40,477 bases of DNA from Acidobacteriota bacterium (GCA_015493585.1 WGCW01000105.1:1-40477), one strand, 5' to 3'. Positions 8,113-16,336 are shown, numbered from the stretch's first letter. Notes: a model not told the origin generated them from the letters alone. Made by a program: numbers and translations.

Positions 8113-9207
8113 ATGCCGAGAGGAAACGAGCTCATCCGGTCATCTCAGCGTTTTGAGAAGAATATCGCCCGCCTGCAGGCGCTGGCGGCCGATGCAATTC
8201 TCATCGGTACCTTCGGCCTGATGATCGAGTTCCTGGTGGTTGTGTTCTCCTGCCGCCGCGGTCCGACGGGGCTGTTGATCACCTCCGAAGAAGCGCTCGG
8301 CGTCCTGCACTACGCGTGGATGGCCGCCGGTGCCGTCATTCTGGCCTTCGCCTGGAACCTGTTTGCCAGTTGGATCGGAGCTTCACCAGGCCGGGCACTG
8401 ATTCGGGGCGTACCCGAATGGGAGCGGGAGATCGACTGGACCCACACGCTGCGCGGGTGGTTCACCGTCCTCTTCATCGAGATGACCTTCTTCTCTGGTT
8501 GGTTGATCACCGAGGTCGACCTGCCGTCGTTCTTTACGAAATTCTCCAAGGCGTCGAATATCGTTCACGGGCTCGTGCATCCCTCCGGCGCCGTGCTGCA
8601 TCAAGGGCTCGTCCTGCTCGTGCAGACCGTGTTTCTCGCCTTCATGGCGACGGCGTTTGCCATTCCGCCCGCCTTTGCGCTCTCGTTCGCGGCTGCCAGA
8701 AACCTGACGCGCTCCAACCGCTTCAGCCGCCTGATGTACACGGCGGTCCGGACGGGGATGAACTTTACGCGGGCGGTCGAGCCGCTGGTCTGGGCGCTGA
8801 TCTTCATCTCCTGGGTCGGCATTGGTCCGTTCGCAGGGGTGCTGGCGTTGTGGGTCCATTCGATCGCGGCGTTGACGAAGCTCTATTCGGAATCGGTCGA
8901 AAGCATCGATCCGGGGCCGGTCGAAGCGATCACGGCGACGGGAGCCGGCACGCTCCAGATTCTGCGCTACGGCGTGGTGCCGCAAATTATCCCGCCGTAC
9001 CTCTCGTTCACCATCTACCGGTGGGACATCAACGTCCGGATGTCGACGATTATCGGCTTCGTCGGTGGCGGTGGCATCGGTTATATCCTCAAACCGCGTG
9101 TGGACCTCGGAGAGTGGGGGCAGGTTGGCACGCTGGTGCTGCTGATCGCGGTCACCGTCTGGCTGATGGATCTCATCTCGGCCAAGATCCGCGAGAGGAT
9201 CGTCTAG
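8113..9207 (+). CDS. phnE: PhnE-type ABC transporter permease
   Basis: The 364-residue product is an inner-membrane permease of the BPD_transp_1 family. The conserved EAA-type loop is AITATGAGTLQILRYGVVPQ (about residues 275-294), followed by PPYLSFTIYRWDINVRMSTI and GFVGGGGIGYIL, which are typical of PhnE. Further helices include FGLMIEFLVVVFSC near the N terminus and AVILAFAWNLFASWIG. It is about 80-100 residues longer than usual PhnE proteins, with an extra N-terminal membrane portion. The ATG at 8113 lies 7 nt after the phnC stop, with GAGGGTGTG immediately upstream. The three genes phnD-phnC-phnE form one operon. Confidence 0.85.
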   Translation: MPRGNELIRSSQRFEKNIARLQALAADAILIGTFGLMIEFLVVVFSCRRGPTGLLITSEEALGVLHYAWMAAGAVILAFAWNLFASWIGASPGRALIRGVPEWEREIDWTHTLRGWFTVLFIEMTFFSGWLITEVDLPSFFTKFSKASNIVHGLVHPSGAVLHQGLVLLVQTVFLAFMATAFAIPPAFALSFAAARNLTRSNRFSRLMYTAVRTGMNFTRAVEPLVWALIFISWVGIGPFAGVLALWVHSIAALTKLYSESVESIDPGPVEAITATGAGTLQILRYGVVPQIIPPYLSFTIYRWDINVRMSTIIGFVGGGGIGYILKPRVDLGEWGQVGTLVLLIAVTVWLMDLISAKIRERIV

Positions 9208-9333
9208 GGAGTGCGGTGGCCCGAGAGGTACATGAAGCGAAAAAATGATATGGTGTCAATCCACGAGGAGACACGCCCCTTCGACATCTGGTCGGTTGAG
9301 ACGCATCTTCCAAAAACAAAGGAGCTTTCAGGT

Positions 9334-10350
9334 ATGAGACGAGAGGTGATCAGTGGAATCGGAATCGTGTTGCTCGCCGCCGGATGTGCGGTGGCTGGCA
9401 CGGCAACGCCAACCAAGAAGAACGTGGTCATGACGGTCAATGGAACGCCGATCACGCAGACGGAGATTGACATGGCCGCCGGCGGGCTCGCCCAACAGAT
9501 GGGTCAGCGTGGTCAGAAGGTTGGGAAGGACCAGCTGCTCAAGATGGCGACCCGCGAGGTCGTCGATGAGACACTGTTGGTTCAAGAGGCGACGAAGCAA
9601 GGGTTCAAGCCGGAGACGGCTGCCGTAGATCAGCGAATGCAGCAGCTCGTCAAACGGGCGGGGAGCCGGCAGAAGCTGGACAGTATGCTGGCGGCGAGCG
9701 GCCTGACGTACGATCAGTACCGGAAAGCAATGCTCGATTCAAGCGTCGTTCAGCAGTTCATCCGCACAAAGATCGCGCCGACGGCGAAGGTCACCGAGGC
9801 GGATGCAAAGGCGTTTTATGACAAGAATCCTCAGTTCTTCAAGCACCCGGCGCAGGTGCGCGCCCGTCACATCCTCTTCACCGTGAAGCCGAATGCGACG
9901 CCTGCGGAAAAGAAAGCGGCAAAGGCAAAGGCCATTGCAGCCCGTCAACGCGCATTGAAGGGTGAAGATTTTGCAAAGCTCGCCAAGGAGCTGTCGCAGG
10001 GTCCGAGCGCCAAGAACGGTGGTGATCTGGGCTACTTCTCAAAGAACCAGATGGTCAAGCCGTTCGCCGATGCTGCGTTTGCCCTCAAGCCCGGTCAGAT
10101 CTCGGACGTCGTCGAGACCCGATTCGGGTACCACGTGATCAAGGTGGAGGATCGCCGGCCCGCTGGGAAGCGCAGCTTCGACGAGGTCAAGGGAAATATC
10201 GAGGGCTTCCTGCAGCAGCAGAAGGTCCAAAAGGCTGTGAGGACCTACGTCGATGGCCTGCGTGCCAAGGCGAAGATCGTCAACCTTCAGCCGAAACCAG
10301 CAACGGCGCCTGCCGTGACGAAAGCCGGATCGCAAAGCCCAAAGAAGTAA
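9334..10350 (+). CDS. Parvulin-type peptidyl-prolyl isomerase, probable lipoprotein
   Basis: The 338-residue product begins with a hydrophobic signal ending in LLAAGC (Cys18), which would be lipidated; Ala at -3 is a little unusual for a lipobox. A SurA/PrsA-like N-terminal chaperone region follows (VVMTVNGTPITQTEIDMAA through about residue 170). The parvulin domain is at about 185-290: VRARHILFTV, then FAKLAKELSQGPSAKNGGDL, GYFSKNQMVKPFADAAFALK and ETRFGYHVIKVEDRRP. It should fold or escort exported proteins in the periplasm. GGAG is nine nucleotides before ATG 9334. The gene is 126 nt beyond phnE and ends at a strong terminator. The tail is Lys/Ala/Pro-rich. Confidence 0.88.
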   Translation: MRREVISGIGIVLLAAGCAVAGTATPTKKNVVMTVNGTPITQTEIDMAAGGLAQQMGQRGQKVGKDQLLKMATREVVDETLLVQEATKQGFKPETAAVDQRMQQLVKRAGSRQKLDSMLAASGLTYDQYRKAMLDSSVVQQFIRTKIAPTAKVTEADAKAFYDKNPQFFKHPAQVRARHILFTVKPNATPAEKKAAKAKAIAARQRALKGEDFAKLAKELSQGPSAKNGGDLGYFSKNQMVKPFADAAFALKPGQISDVVETRFGYHVIKVEDRRPAGKRSFDEVKGNIEGFLQQQKVQKAVRTYVDGLRAKAKIVNLQPKPATAPAVTKAGSQSPKK

Positions 10351-10386
10351 ACGGCCCGACCTGGTTTGAGCCGATGAGTGGAAAAG

Positions 10387-10412
10387 AAAGCCCCGCATGA
10401 GCGGGGCTTTTT
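10387..10412. terminator. Bidirectional intrinsic terminator
   Basis: AAAGCCCCGC (10387-10396) pairs perfectly with GCGGGGCTTT (10401-10410) around ATGA. T-runs follow on both strands (TTTTT on plus; the A-rich GAAAAGAAAG on the left gives U-rich RNA on minus). It can end both the parvulin gene and the convergent RRM gene. Confidence 0.92.
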
Positions 10413-10429
10413 GCGTGCGGGCTGGTGAC

Positions 10430-10708
10430 CTACCAGCGTTCGGAGCGGCGTTGCCGGGGTTCGCGGGGATGTGCCTCGTTGACCCGCAGCGGACGGCCGT
10501 CCACCGGGGAGCCGTCAAGCGCCTTCTGAGCGGCCTCGGCCTCCTCGCCAGATGCCATCTCGACGAAGCCGAACCCCCGGGATCTGCCGGTTTCGCGATC
10601 ACGAATCACGACGGCGCTCTCAACGGACCCGTACGCGCCAAACGTCTGCTCAAGGTCGGCATCCGTCATGCTGTACGGCAGGTTACCAACAAACAACTTC
10701 TTTTCCAC
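10430..10708 (-). CDS. RRM-type RNA-binding protein
   Basis: The 92-residue product is a single RNA recognition motif. RNP2 is LFVGNL (residues 5-10) and RNP1 is RGFGFVEM (about 44-51), with the usual spacing, followed by a basic tail (HPREPRQRRSERW). Single-RRM proteins of this kind in bacteria bind single-stranded RNA and are often cold-inducible. The start codon is GTG with GGAG seven nucleotides upstream. The gene is monocistronic and divergent from the OmpA-like gene, with a long structured leader in front of it. Confidence 0.92.
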   Translation of the reverse strand: MEKKLFVGNLPYSMTDADLEQTFGAYGSVESAVVIRDRETGRSRGFGFVEMASGEEAEAAQKALDGSPVDGRPLRVNEAHPREPRQRRSERW

Positions 10709-10752
10709 CTATACTCTCCTCTTTGCCCGCAGCCTTCTGACACCACCATCGG

Positions 10753-10769
10753 CACGGCACCATGCCGTG
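10753..10769 (-). other. Hairpin in the 5' leader of the RRM gene
   Basis: CACGGCA (10753-10759) and TGCCGTG (10763-10769) form a perfect 7-bp stem with loop CCA, about 45-60 nt upstream of the RRM start codon. It may be a regulatory structure or an autoregulatory binding site for the RRM protein; that role is inferred. Confidence 0.5.
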
Positions 10770-10810
10770 AACGTGATGGGGACAGAATCGATGGCTGCAT
10801 CAGTGAATAA

Positions 10811-10837
10811 CTCCGGGCCCCCGTGAAGGACCCGGAG
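10811..10837 (-). other. Hairpin at the start of the RRM leader
   Basis: CTCCGGG (10811-10817) pairs with CCCGGAG (10831-10837) across a 13-nt loop. If the promoter at 10840-10868 is used, this hairpin would be at or near the 5' end of the RRM mRNA, where it could stabilise the transcript. Confidence 0.5.
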
Positions 10838-10839
10838 CG

Positions 10840-10868
10840 CTTATACCATAGAGCACAACCGCCCGCAA
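10840..10868 (-). promoter_or_regulatory. Probable promoter of the RRM gene
   Basis: Read on the minus strand, TTGCGG (10863-10868) and TATAAG (10840-10845) are separated by 17 nt, a fair sigma-70 promoter. Transcription would begin near 10833 and give a leader of about 125 nt before the GTG at 10708. Confidence 0.55.
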
Positions 10869-10967
10869 ACTCCAGACAGCATGTTTCGAGATTTTGCTGT
10901 GAGAAAACGTTGGGAGATAGGCTGGCGATCCTAGGGCGTTTCGAGTATGATCCGAGCGGTAGAATGC

Positions 10968-10998
10968 GTGAGACGGCGTGTGGTGTGTGTGTTACAAT
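10968..10998 (+). promoter_or_regulatory. Possible promoter of the OmpA-like lipoprotein gene
   Basis: TACAAT (10993-10998) is a good -10 hexamer; GTGAGA at 10968-10973 is a weak -35 at a 19-nt spacing. The start codon follows about 60 nt later. Confidence 0.4.
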
Positions 10999-11058
10999 CG
11001 CGAAGATGCCACGAGGGCATCATGAGGACGAACAGGGTTTCAATCGAGGAGGTGAAAC

Positions 11059-11703
11059 ATGCGGAAGAGTTTGAGTGTGTCGTTGGTGGCGGTCGCAGCG
11101 ATCGCGGGTCTGAGCCTGTCGGGCTGCGCCACAAAACAGTACGTTCAGCAGCAGGTCCAGCAGAGTCAGAAGGTGACCGAGGCGAAGGTCGCCGAGGTTC
11201 AAACGTCGGTCGAGGCAAATCAGGCCGAAATCACGAAGCTGCACCAGACGGATGCTCAGCTTGAGGGGAAGATCAACGATCTGTCCGGGACGGCTAAGGA
11301 AGCGCTCCAGCGTGCCGAAGCGGCGGGCAAGCTCGCCAAGGGCAAGTTCCTCTACGAAGTGACGTTGAGCGATAACGACGTTCATTTCGGCTTCAATAAG
11401 TACAACCTGTCCGACGAGGCCAAGGCAGCTCTCGACCAGTTTGCCAATAAGATTAAGGCTGAGAATGCCAACGTGTACATTGAAATTCAGGGGCACACCG
11501 ACAACATCGGAAGCGAGAAGTATAACTTGAAGCTCGGCTATGAGCGTGCCGAGCAGGTCATGCGGTACCTCAACATGCAGCATGGATTCCCGCTTTTCCG
11601 GATGAGCGTCATCTCCTACGGTGAGTCAAAACCGATCGCCGACAACCACACCAAGGAAGGCCGCGCAAAGAACCGCCGCGTGACCTTGGTCGTGATGCAA
11701 TAA
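11059..11703 (+). CDS. OmpA/Pal-family outer-membrane lipoprotein
   Basis: The 214-residue product has a lipoprotein signal ending in LSLSGC (Cys23), then a Gln/Glu/Val-rich coiled coil (about residues 28-95, YVQQQVQQSQKVTEAKVAEV and onward), and a C-terminal OmpA peptidoglycan-binding domain. The latter shows HFGFNKYNLSDEAKAALDQF, then EIQGHTDNIGSEKYNLKLGY and RAEQV, with the Asp and Arg that hold diaminopimelate, and ends with GRAKNRRVTLVVM. It should tie the outer membrane to the cell wall; the coiled coil suggests oligomerisation, as in Lpp/Pal or YbgF-like proteins. GGAGG lies six nucleotides before the ATG. It has its own terminator and is probably strongly expressed. Confidence 0.92.
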   Translation: MRKSLSVSLVAVAAIAGLSLSGCATKQYVQQQVQQSQKVTEAKVAEVQTSVEANQAEITKLHQTDAQLEGKINDLSGTAKEALQRAEAAGKLAKGKFLYEVTLSDNDVHFGFNKYNLSDEAKAALDQFANKIKAENANVYIEIQGHTDNIGSEKYNLKLGYERAEQVMRYLNMQHGFPLFRMSVISYGESKPIADNHTKEGRAKNRRVTLVVMQ

Positions 11704-11724
11704 CATCGATTTTCGATCGAAGAG

Positions 11725-11751
11725 GCCCGGGCCGTTGGCCCGGGCTTTTTT
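11725..11751 (+). terminator. Intrinsic terminator of the OmpA-like gene
   Basis: GCCCGGGCC (11725-11733) pairs perfectly with GGCCCGGGC (11737-11745) around GTT and is followed by six T residues. Confidence 0.95.
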
Positions 11752-11838
11752 ACGTACAGACCTGTGAGCGGTCGTCACGAGCTGGCGTGAAGAAAGATGT
11801 GGACCCGGTTCACGGATCGGCTGACGTGATGATACCGG

Positions 11839-12555
11839 TCAGTGCGTGCCAAGCTCTGAAGGGCAAAAGACACGGAGCACGTGGCGGATAAACTGACGGG
11901 TTTCCCGGTACGGGGGGATTCCACCGGCCCTCGTGACGGTGGCAGCCCCGGAGTTGTAGGCGGCGAGAGCGAGCGGGAGCGAACCGAAACGGTCGAGGAG
12001 ATGCCTGAGGAAAGCAGCTCCCGCACGCAGGTTCTCAGCCGGGTCCCACACGTCGTGCACGTGTTCATCCGCCGCGGTGACGGGCATCAACTGGGTGAGA
12101 CCGGCTGCGCCAACGGGAGAGCGCGCGTGTGGGTCGAAGCCCGATTCGGCCTGAACGAGGGCGGCCAGGAGCCACGGATGGATGCCCGCTCGTTGAGCAG
12201 CGTCCATGATCTCGTCACGAAACGGTGTCTTTGGTGGAAGCGGCACGGCGCTCCACGCCCAGGAGCAGCTTCCGGGCGGTGGGAGAGTGAGCGGCTTCGG
12301 CCCGGGTTCGATGGTGCCGTCGATAACCCGCTCGATCCGGGTTGCTGGCACGATCAGGGAACCACCGCCTGGGAGCGTCAGTTTGATACGTTGGCCCTCG
12401 ATGGTGGCGTTGGCAACCTCGAGGATCCGTCCGTCGGTGAAGACGGCGAGCTTGCCCCACGCAGTCGAGCTCAACAGGATCATTGACAGTGCGCACATGC
12501 CAAGCCGTGCCGGCCACCCGGCCCACACGCGGTTACGCACGGGGATGCTTCTCAT
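11839..12555 (-). CDS. Lytic transglycosylase (SLT domain), exported
   Basis: The 238-residue product has a signal peptide (ARLGMCALSMILLSSTAWG), a small N-terminal beta region (residues 36-80) and a Slt70-type catalytic domain at about 112-230. AGIHPWLLAALVQAESGF carries the catalytic Glu137, followed by SPVGAAGLTQLMPVTA and LPLALAAYNSGAATVTRAGG, the three standard motifs. It would cleave peptidoglycan glycan strands in the periplasm to give anhydromuropeptides. The start codon lies within the end of xerD (23-nt overlap), and no good ribosome site is visible, so translation is probably coupled to xerD. Confidence 0.88.
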   Translation of the reverse strand: MRSIPVRNRVWAGWPARLGMCALSMILLSSTAWGKLAVFTDGRILEVANATIEGQRIKLTLPGGGSLIVPATRIERVIDGTIEPGPKPLTLPPPGSCSWAWSAVPLPPKTPFRDEIMDAAQRAGIHPWLLAALVQAESGFDPHARSPVGAAGLTQLMPVTAADEHVHDVWDPAENLRAGAAFLRHLLDRFGSLPLALAAYNSGAATVTRAGGIPPYRETRQFIRHVLRVFCPSELGTH

Positions 12556-13438
12556 CGTAGAGTCTGCGGAGGCGCTCGCGGGCGACGTGCGTGTAGATCT
12601 CGGTGGTGGTCAGAGAGCTGTGCCCAAGCATCATTTGAACGGCCCGGAGGTCGGCCCCATGTTCGAGGAGATGGGTTGCGAACGAGTGACGCAACACGTG
12701 CGGGCTGAGGTGAGAGCGAACGCCGGCCTGGATTCCGTATGCGCGCAAGAGTTTCCAGAAGCCTTGTCGTGTCAGTGGATGACCCCGGAAGTTGAGGAAG
12801 AGCTCGGCGCTGCGAAAGCGGTCGAGCACGGGCCGGGCCTCGGACAGGTAGCGTTGAATCCATCCGATCGCGGAATGCCCAAGCGGCACCACGCGTTCCT
12901 TCCGCCGTTTGCCGATGACCCGGACAAAGCCAGGATCCAGCCGGACTTCGTCGGTCAGGAGCCCAATGAGCTCGGAAACACGTAACCCGGTGGCATAGAG
13001 GGTCTCGAGCATCGCCCGGTCGCGCAGTCCGGTTGGCTTGCGTGTGTCCGGCGCGCCGAGGAGCGCCTCGACCTCCTCGGCCGAGAGGACCTCGGGAACC
13101 GTGTGCCAGAGGGCCGGTGAGTGGAGCTCAGCCGTCGGATCGAAGCTGAGCACTTCCTGCCGGAGAAGGAACAGAAAGAATCCGCGAAGGCTCGAGAGCA
13201 ACCTGGCCGCCGAACGTGCCGAAAGCCCAGCGTCACGCCGCGTCCCGATGTATGTTCGCACCGTGGCCCTGTCGACCTTCGCCAGAGGAAGCTTGTGCTG
13301 ATCAAGCCAGCTCTGGAACCCGTGGAGGTCCCGGGCATACGCATCCAACGTTTGAGGAGAGAGATTGCGTTCCACGGCCAGGTGCGCCAGGTATTCGGCG
13401 ATCCAACTGGCAGCGCCGGGCGCTTCCTCGTGCTTCAT
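12533..13438 (-). CDS. xerD: Site-specific tyrosine recombinase XerD
   Basis: The 301-residue product has a SAM-like core-binding domain (residues about 10-95) and a catalytic domain with all expected residues: Arg153 (GLRVSEL), Lys177 (IGKRRKERVVPLG), His247 and Arg250 (HVLRHSFATHLLEHGADL), His273 (MLGHSSLTTTEIYTHV) and the nucleophile Tyr282. Length and motifs fit XerD/XerC, with wording closer to XerD. It resolves chromosome dimers at dif together with XerC under FtsK control. No ribosome site precedes the ATG; a -10-like hexamer lies six nucleotides upstream, which suggests a leaderless message. The 3' end overlaps the lytic transglycosylase gene. Confidence 0.92.
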   Translation of the reverse strand: MKHEEAPGAASWIAEYLAHLAVERNLSPQTLDAYARDLHGFQSWLDQHKLPLAKVDRATVRTYIGTRRDAGLSARSAARLLSSLRGFFLFLLRQEVLSFDPTAELHSPALWHTVPEVLSAEEVEALLGAPDTRKPTGLRDRAMLETLYATGLRVSELIGLLTDEVRLDPGFVRVIGKRRKERVVPLGHSAIGWIQRYLSEARPVLDRFRSAELFLNFRGHPLTRQGFWKLLRAYGIQAGVRSHLSPHVLRHSFATHLLEHGADLRAVQMMLGHSSLTTTEIYTHVARERLRRLYDEKHPRA

Positions 13439-13444
13439 AGACGT

Positions 13445-13450
13445 ATGGTA
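13445..13450 (-). promoter_or_regulatory. -10 element immediately before xerD
   Basis: On the minus strand TACCAT (13445-13450) ends six nucleotides before the xerD start codon, so transcription should begin at or next to the ATG. The same hexamer serves as -10 in the fadL-like promoter. No convincing -35 is visible. Confidence 0.45.
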
Positions 13451-13477
13451 CCTCAGTGGCCGTCGCGTCTGGCGTTG

Positions 13478-13503
13478 AAAAAACCCGGGCCGAAGCCCGG
13501 GTT
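13478..13503 (-). terminator. Intrinsic terminator of the FadL-esterase operon
   Basis: Read on the minus strand, AACCCGGGC and GCCCGGGTT (13495-13503 and 13482-13490) form a perfect stem with a TTCG tetraloop, followed by a T-run (the A-run at 13478-13483 on plus). It lies 25 nt after the esterase stop. Confidence 0.93.
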
Positions 13504-13527
13504 GTCAGTTCCTCACACAAAGAGCGT

Positions 13528-14976
13528 CTAATTGTCGAGAGGCGGCAGCGGCGCCAGCTGGACACCCTTGCGAAGCTGATGTCTCGACTCGGGGATCACC
13601 CGTCGGTCGACGTGGTGGCCTGATCCGCTGGCATTGTGACGGATCTGCTGGAGCCGGGGCCCGAAGACCTGGAGCAACCGGTCTCCGGTTTGCTGGGTGA
13701 AGGCGCGCTCGGCCTCTTGAGCCGAGACTGGGGCCGGCTGATCGTGCGGGCTGCCCGTCATGATGTCGTACATGTTTGGCAGAGGGATGTTCATACCGTA
13801 GGTCTTGTTGATCCAACGGATCATGTTCATTGCGAGCATGCCATATCCGATCGCCTGGGGATGCACGCCATCGTACCCAAAGATGCCACCCGTCAGGTAT
13901 GCGGTGCTCAGCTCGATGGCGCCAACCGTGGGCTTGTAGCCGGCGGCGATCCGGTTGAAGTACGCATTGACGTCATAGAGCCTGGCGCCAACCGCCTTGG
14001 CCGTGTCCGCGATAATCTGGTTGAAGGCGGCGACACGATCGTTGATGATTTGCACTTCTTCCGGCCTCAGTACGACACCAGGAATGACCTGATCGCCGGC
14101 GATCTGGAGGTCCTCCGGTAACGGCTGTCCCGTCCCGCCGAGTGCAGTCGGGATGCCGATGCCTTTGGCGAGGAGCGGTGCCGCAAGGAGCGTGACATAC
14201 GCGTCTTCAGGCAGCGGACCGTTCGAGCCGATCAGTGGAACATGGGTGCCATCCGGCAGGGTAATGTACGGCTTGATCGTTGTCACGAACGGGATGGCGG
14301 TCACGTCCGGGATGTTGATGACCATGATGTCAGCGTTCGTGTTCGTTGCGAGCGCTCCCAAAGCGGTTTCGTACATCTGTTTGAAGTTGGCCACGGGGGT
14401 CATCGTGACCCCCTCGATCGGCGTGGCCGCCGTCGCAGCGCTCAAGACATCGTTGTTACCGATCCACACGCTGACAAACGTCGGATTGAGCGCAATCGCC
14501 TGCTCGAGGGCGGTGTGCTGCCCGTCGCGCAGGATCAGGTCATGCATCACGTTGTCGAAATGACCGGCCAACAGGTTTTGAATGTTGCCCGTCGTAAAGA
14601 GCATGTCGTACAGCGTTGCGCCGGGGACGCCGAGGTTGTTGTACGGCGCTGGATACGTCGCGTTAATTGGTTGGCCGGGAACGGCGGCCGACGGAACAAG
14701 GACCGGGGACGGAACCAGATGCTGCAACATCAGCAGCGGTGGAATGCCCGGAGCCGAGACCAGAGGTTGCTCGAAGACCGGGGAACCGGCCTGCTTCGCA
14801 ATAATCGCCGGATACGAGTGTTCCTGGTAGTACTCTTCCAACCCTCCCTGGGAATATCCGGCCGTCAGGCTATCTCCCAGAGCCACGTAGGTTGTGAAGT
14901 CCGCCGCGGCCGCCGGCAGCGCGGCCAGCACGGCCACAACGGCAAAGGCGGTAAGAACCTTCTTGATTGGTTTCAT
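13528..14976 (-). CDS. Exported SGNH/GDSL hydrolase (esterase/lipase)
   Basis: The 482-residue product has a signal peptide (KVLTAFAVVAVLAALPAAAA) and the SGNH-hydrolase blocks: YVALGDSLTAGYS with the nucleophile Ser36, SVWIGNNDVLSAA (block III Asn), and DGVHPQAIGYGMLA near residue 370, which supplies the catalytic Asp and His. It is larger than most GDSL enzymes (200-350 residues), with long insertions and a C-terminal tail of about 80 residues. It should hydrolyse an ester, probably a lipid, outside the inner membrane. The GGGGGA site is close to the ATG, and the gene starts 11 nt after the FadL-like gene, so the two are one operon: ester hydrolysis followed by fatty-acid uptake is the natural reading. 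Confidence 0.88.
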   Translation of the reverse strand: MKPIKKVLTAFAVVAVLAALPAAAADFTTYVALGDSLTAGYSQGGLEEYYQEHSYPAIIAKQAGSPVFEQPLVSAPGIPPLLMLQHLVPSPVLVPSAAVPGQPINATYPAPYNNLGVPGATLYDMLFTTGNIQNLLAGHFDNVMHDLILRDGQHTALEQAIALNPTFVSVWIGNNDVLSAATAATPIEGVTMTPVANFKQMYETALGALATNTNADIMVINIPDVTAIPFVTTIKPYITLPDGTHVPLIGSNGPLPEDAYVTLLAAPLLAKGIGIPTALGGTGQPLPEDLQIAGDQVIPGVVLRPEEVQIINDRVAAFNQIIADTAKAVGARLYDVNAYFNRIAAGYKPTVGAIELSTAYLTGGIFGYDGVHPQAIGYGMLAMNMIRWINKTYGMNIPLPNMYDIMTGSPHDQPAPVSAQEAERAFTQQTGDRLLQVFGPRLQQIRHNASGSGHHVDRRVIPESRHQLRKGVQLAPLPPLDN

Positions 14977-14987
14977 GGTATTCCCCC

Positions 14988-16295
14988 TTAGAAGCTCATT
15001 GTGATGCTCGCGCCGATCAAATTGGCGGAGGTGGTTTTGTAGCGGCCGTCATATCCGTCGTACGACTGTCCGTTCGTCGCACGTTGATCGACGAACAGGT
15101 AGAGGTCGCCAATATCGAGGCGCCAGTTCGGATGGACCCAGCTGAGGCCCAGTGAGATCCCGGTGCGGTCGCCGTCGCCGAGCAGTGGGGACATCGATGC
15201 GGCGGGTTGTGGTGTCTCGTCGTAGAGCGCACCGGCCTGGAATGCCCAGCGCGCGTTGGGGCGGTACTCGATGCCGAAGCGGTACTGGCTGACGTCGTCG
15301 TACCCTTCCTTGACGCTTTCGCTGAGATCTGGACGGGTTGGGAAATTGATGTCCAGACTGTTGAAGCTGGACCATCCCTGCTCGTTGTACTGGATGGAGA
15401 CCGTCCACTTTTCACCGTTCCAGGCAAATCCGACGCTCCACATGTCTGGGAAGTCGATCTCGGTCTTCATCGGGATTCTGTGGCCGAACGGCAGAAGCTG
15501 GGCAACTGCCGCGTCGTATTCCGGATACCCGGTTGCGAACTGGCTAAACGAACCGTAGCCGTCATAGTTGAGGTCGACTTCGGAGCGGTAACTCAAACCG
15601 AACGTCCAGTTGAGCGGGAGCCTGACGAACAGGCCAGCGTTCCAGCCCCAGTCATCGTTACCCATGCCGTCGGTGTACATGTGAACCTGGCCGATGTCGG
15701 TGAGTTTCTGAGTAAATGGGTTGATCGCGCCAATCCCACTTGTCAGGTCGATCTGGCCGACGTAGTAGTCAACGCCAACCGAAACAGCGACCTTGTCCGA
15801 GAGCTTGATCGCCAGGTTCGGATTGAGGTCGAACGTTCTGAGATCGATCCGTTTGCCGATGAAACGGCCAGCGAAGTTCTCAGGCCACCACGTGCCCAGG
15901 CCGAACGGTGTGAACAGCCCGGTACCAAGCGTCATCTTGTCATTGATGTGCCACACGAAGTAGGTATGGGGCGGGTAGAAGACCTGATCTTTTTGGCTGG
16001 TGAAGTACCCTGAGCCGGGATACGGATCTTCGCCGTAGAAATCCTGACTGACCGTAATGAACGTCGCACCGGCCATCAGCTCGAACTTCTTCCCATGGTT
16101 GTCCTGGAACGCGAGCCCGGCCGGGTTCCAGAAGATTGCCGATGGATCATTGGCAACCGCGGTGAACGCACCCCCCATCGCCATCGCACGGTTGCCGTGC
16201 TCAAAGATGGCGAATCCCGCCCCCCACGTCAGGGCCGGGACCAGGAGCAGCACCACGGTGGCGGCGAACAGCTGCTTTCGGTTCAAAGATGACAC
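14988..16295 (-). CDS. FadL/OmpP1-family outer-membrane transport protein
   Basis: The 435-residue product has a signal peptide (LFAATVVLLLVPALTWG) followed directly by the FadL N-terminal hatch signature (GAGFAIFEHGNRAMAMGGAF, then DPSAIFWNPAGLAF). The remainder is an aromatic-rich, alternating beta-barrel sequence ending in a terminal Phe (IGASITMSF), as expected for BamA recognition. FadL-family porins bring long-chain fatty acids or other hydrophobic compounds across the outer membrane. The start is GTG with GGAGG six nucleotides upstream; an overlapping ATG is out of frame. It is the first gene of a two-gene operon with the GDSL esterase. Confidence 0.92.
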   Translation of the reverse strand: MSSLNRKQLFAATVVLLLVPALTWGAGFAIFEHGNRAMAMGGAFTAVANDPSAIFWNPAGLAFQDNHGKKFELMAGATFITVSQDFYGEDPYPGSGYFTSQKDQVFYPPHTYFVWHINDKMTLGTGLFTPFGLGTWWPENFAGRFIGKRIDLRTFDLNPNLAIKLSDKVAVSVGVDYYVGQIDLTSGIGAINPFTQKLTDIGQVHMYTDGMGNDDWGWNAGLFVRLPLNWTFGLSYRSEVDLNYDGYGSFSQFATGYPEYDAAVAQLLPFGHRIPMKTEIDFPDMWSVGFAWNGEKWTVSIQYNEQGWSSFNSLDINFPTRPDLSESVKEGYDDVSQYRFGIEYRPNARWAFQAGALYDETPQPAASMSPLLGDGDRTGISLGLSWVHPNWRLDIGDLYLFVDQRATNGQSYDGYDGRYKTTSANLIGASITMSF

Positions 16296-16336
16296 ATCAA
16301 GCCTCCTTCCCTCGATCGTTTTTCATAGCTGAGATG

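Noticed and set aside
12533-13438. xerD as an integrase marking a mobile island
   Set aside because: Size, catalytic residues and wording fit housekeeping XerD. No attachment-site pair, tRNA or phage gene is nearby.
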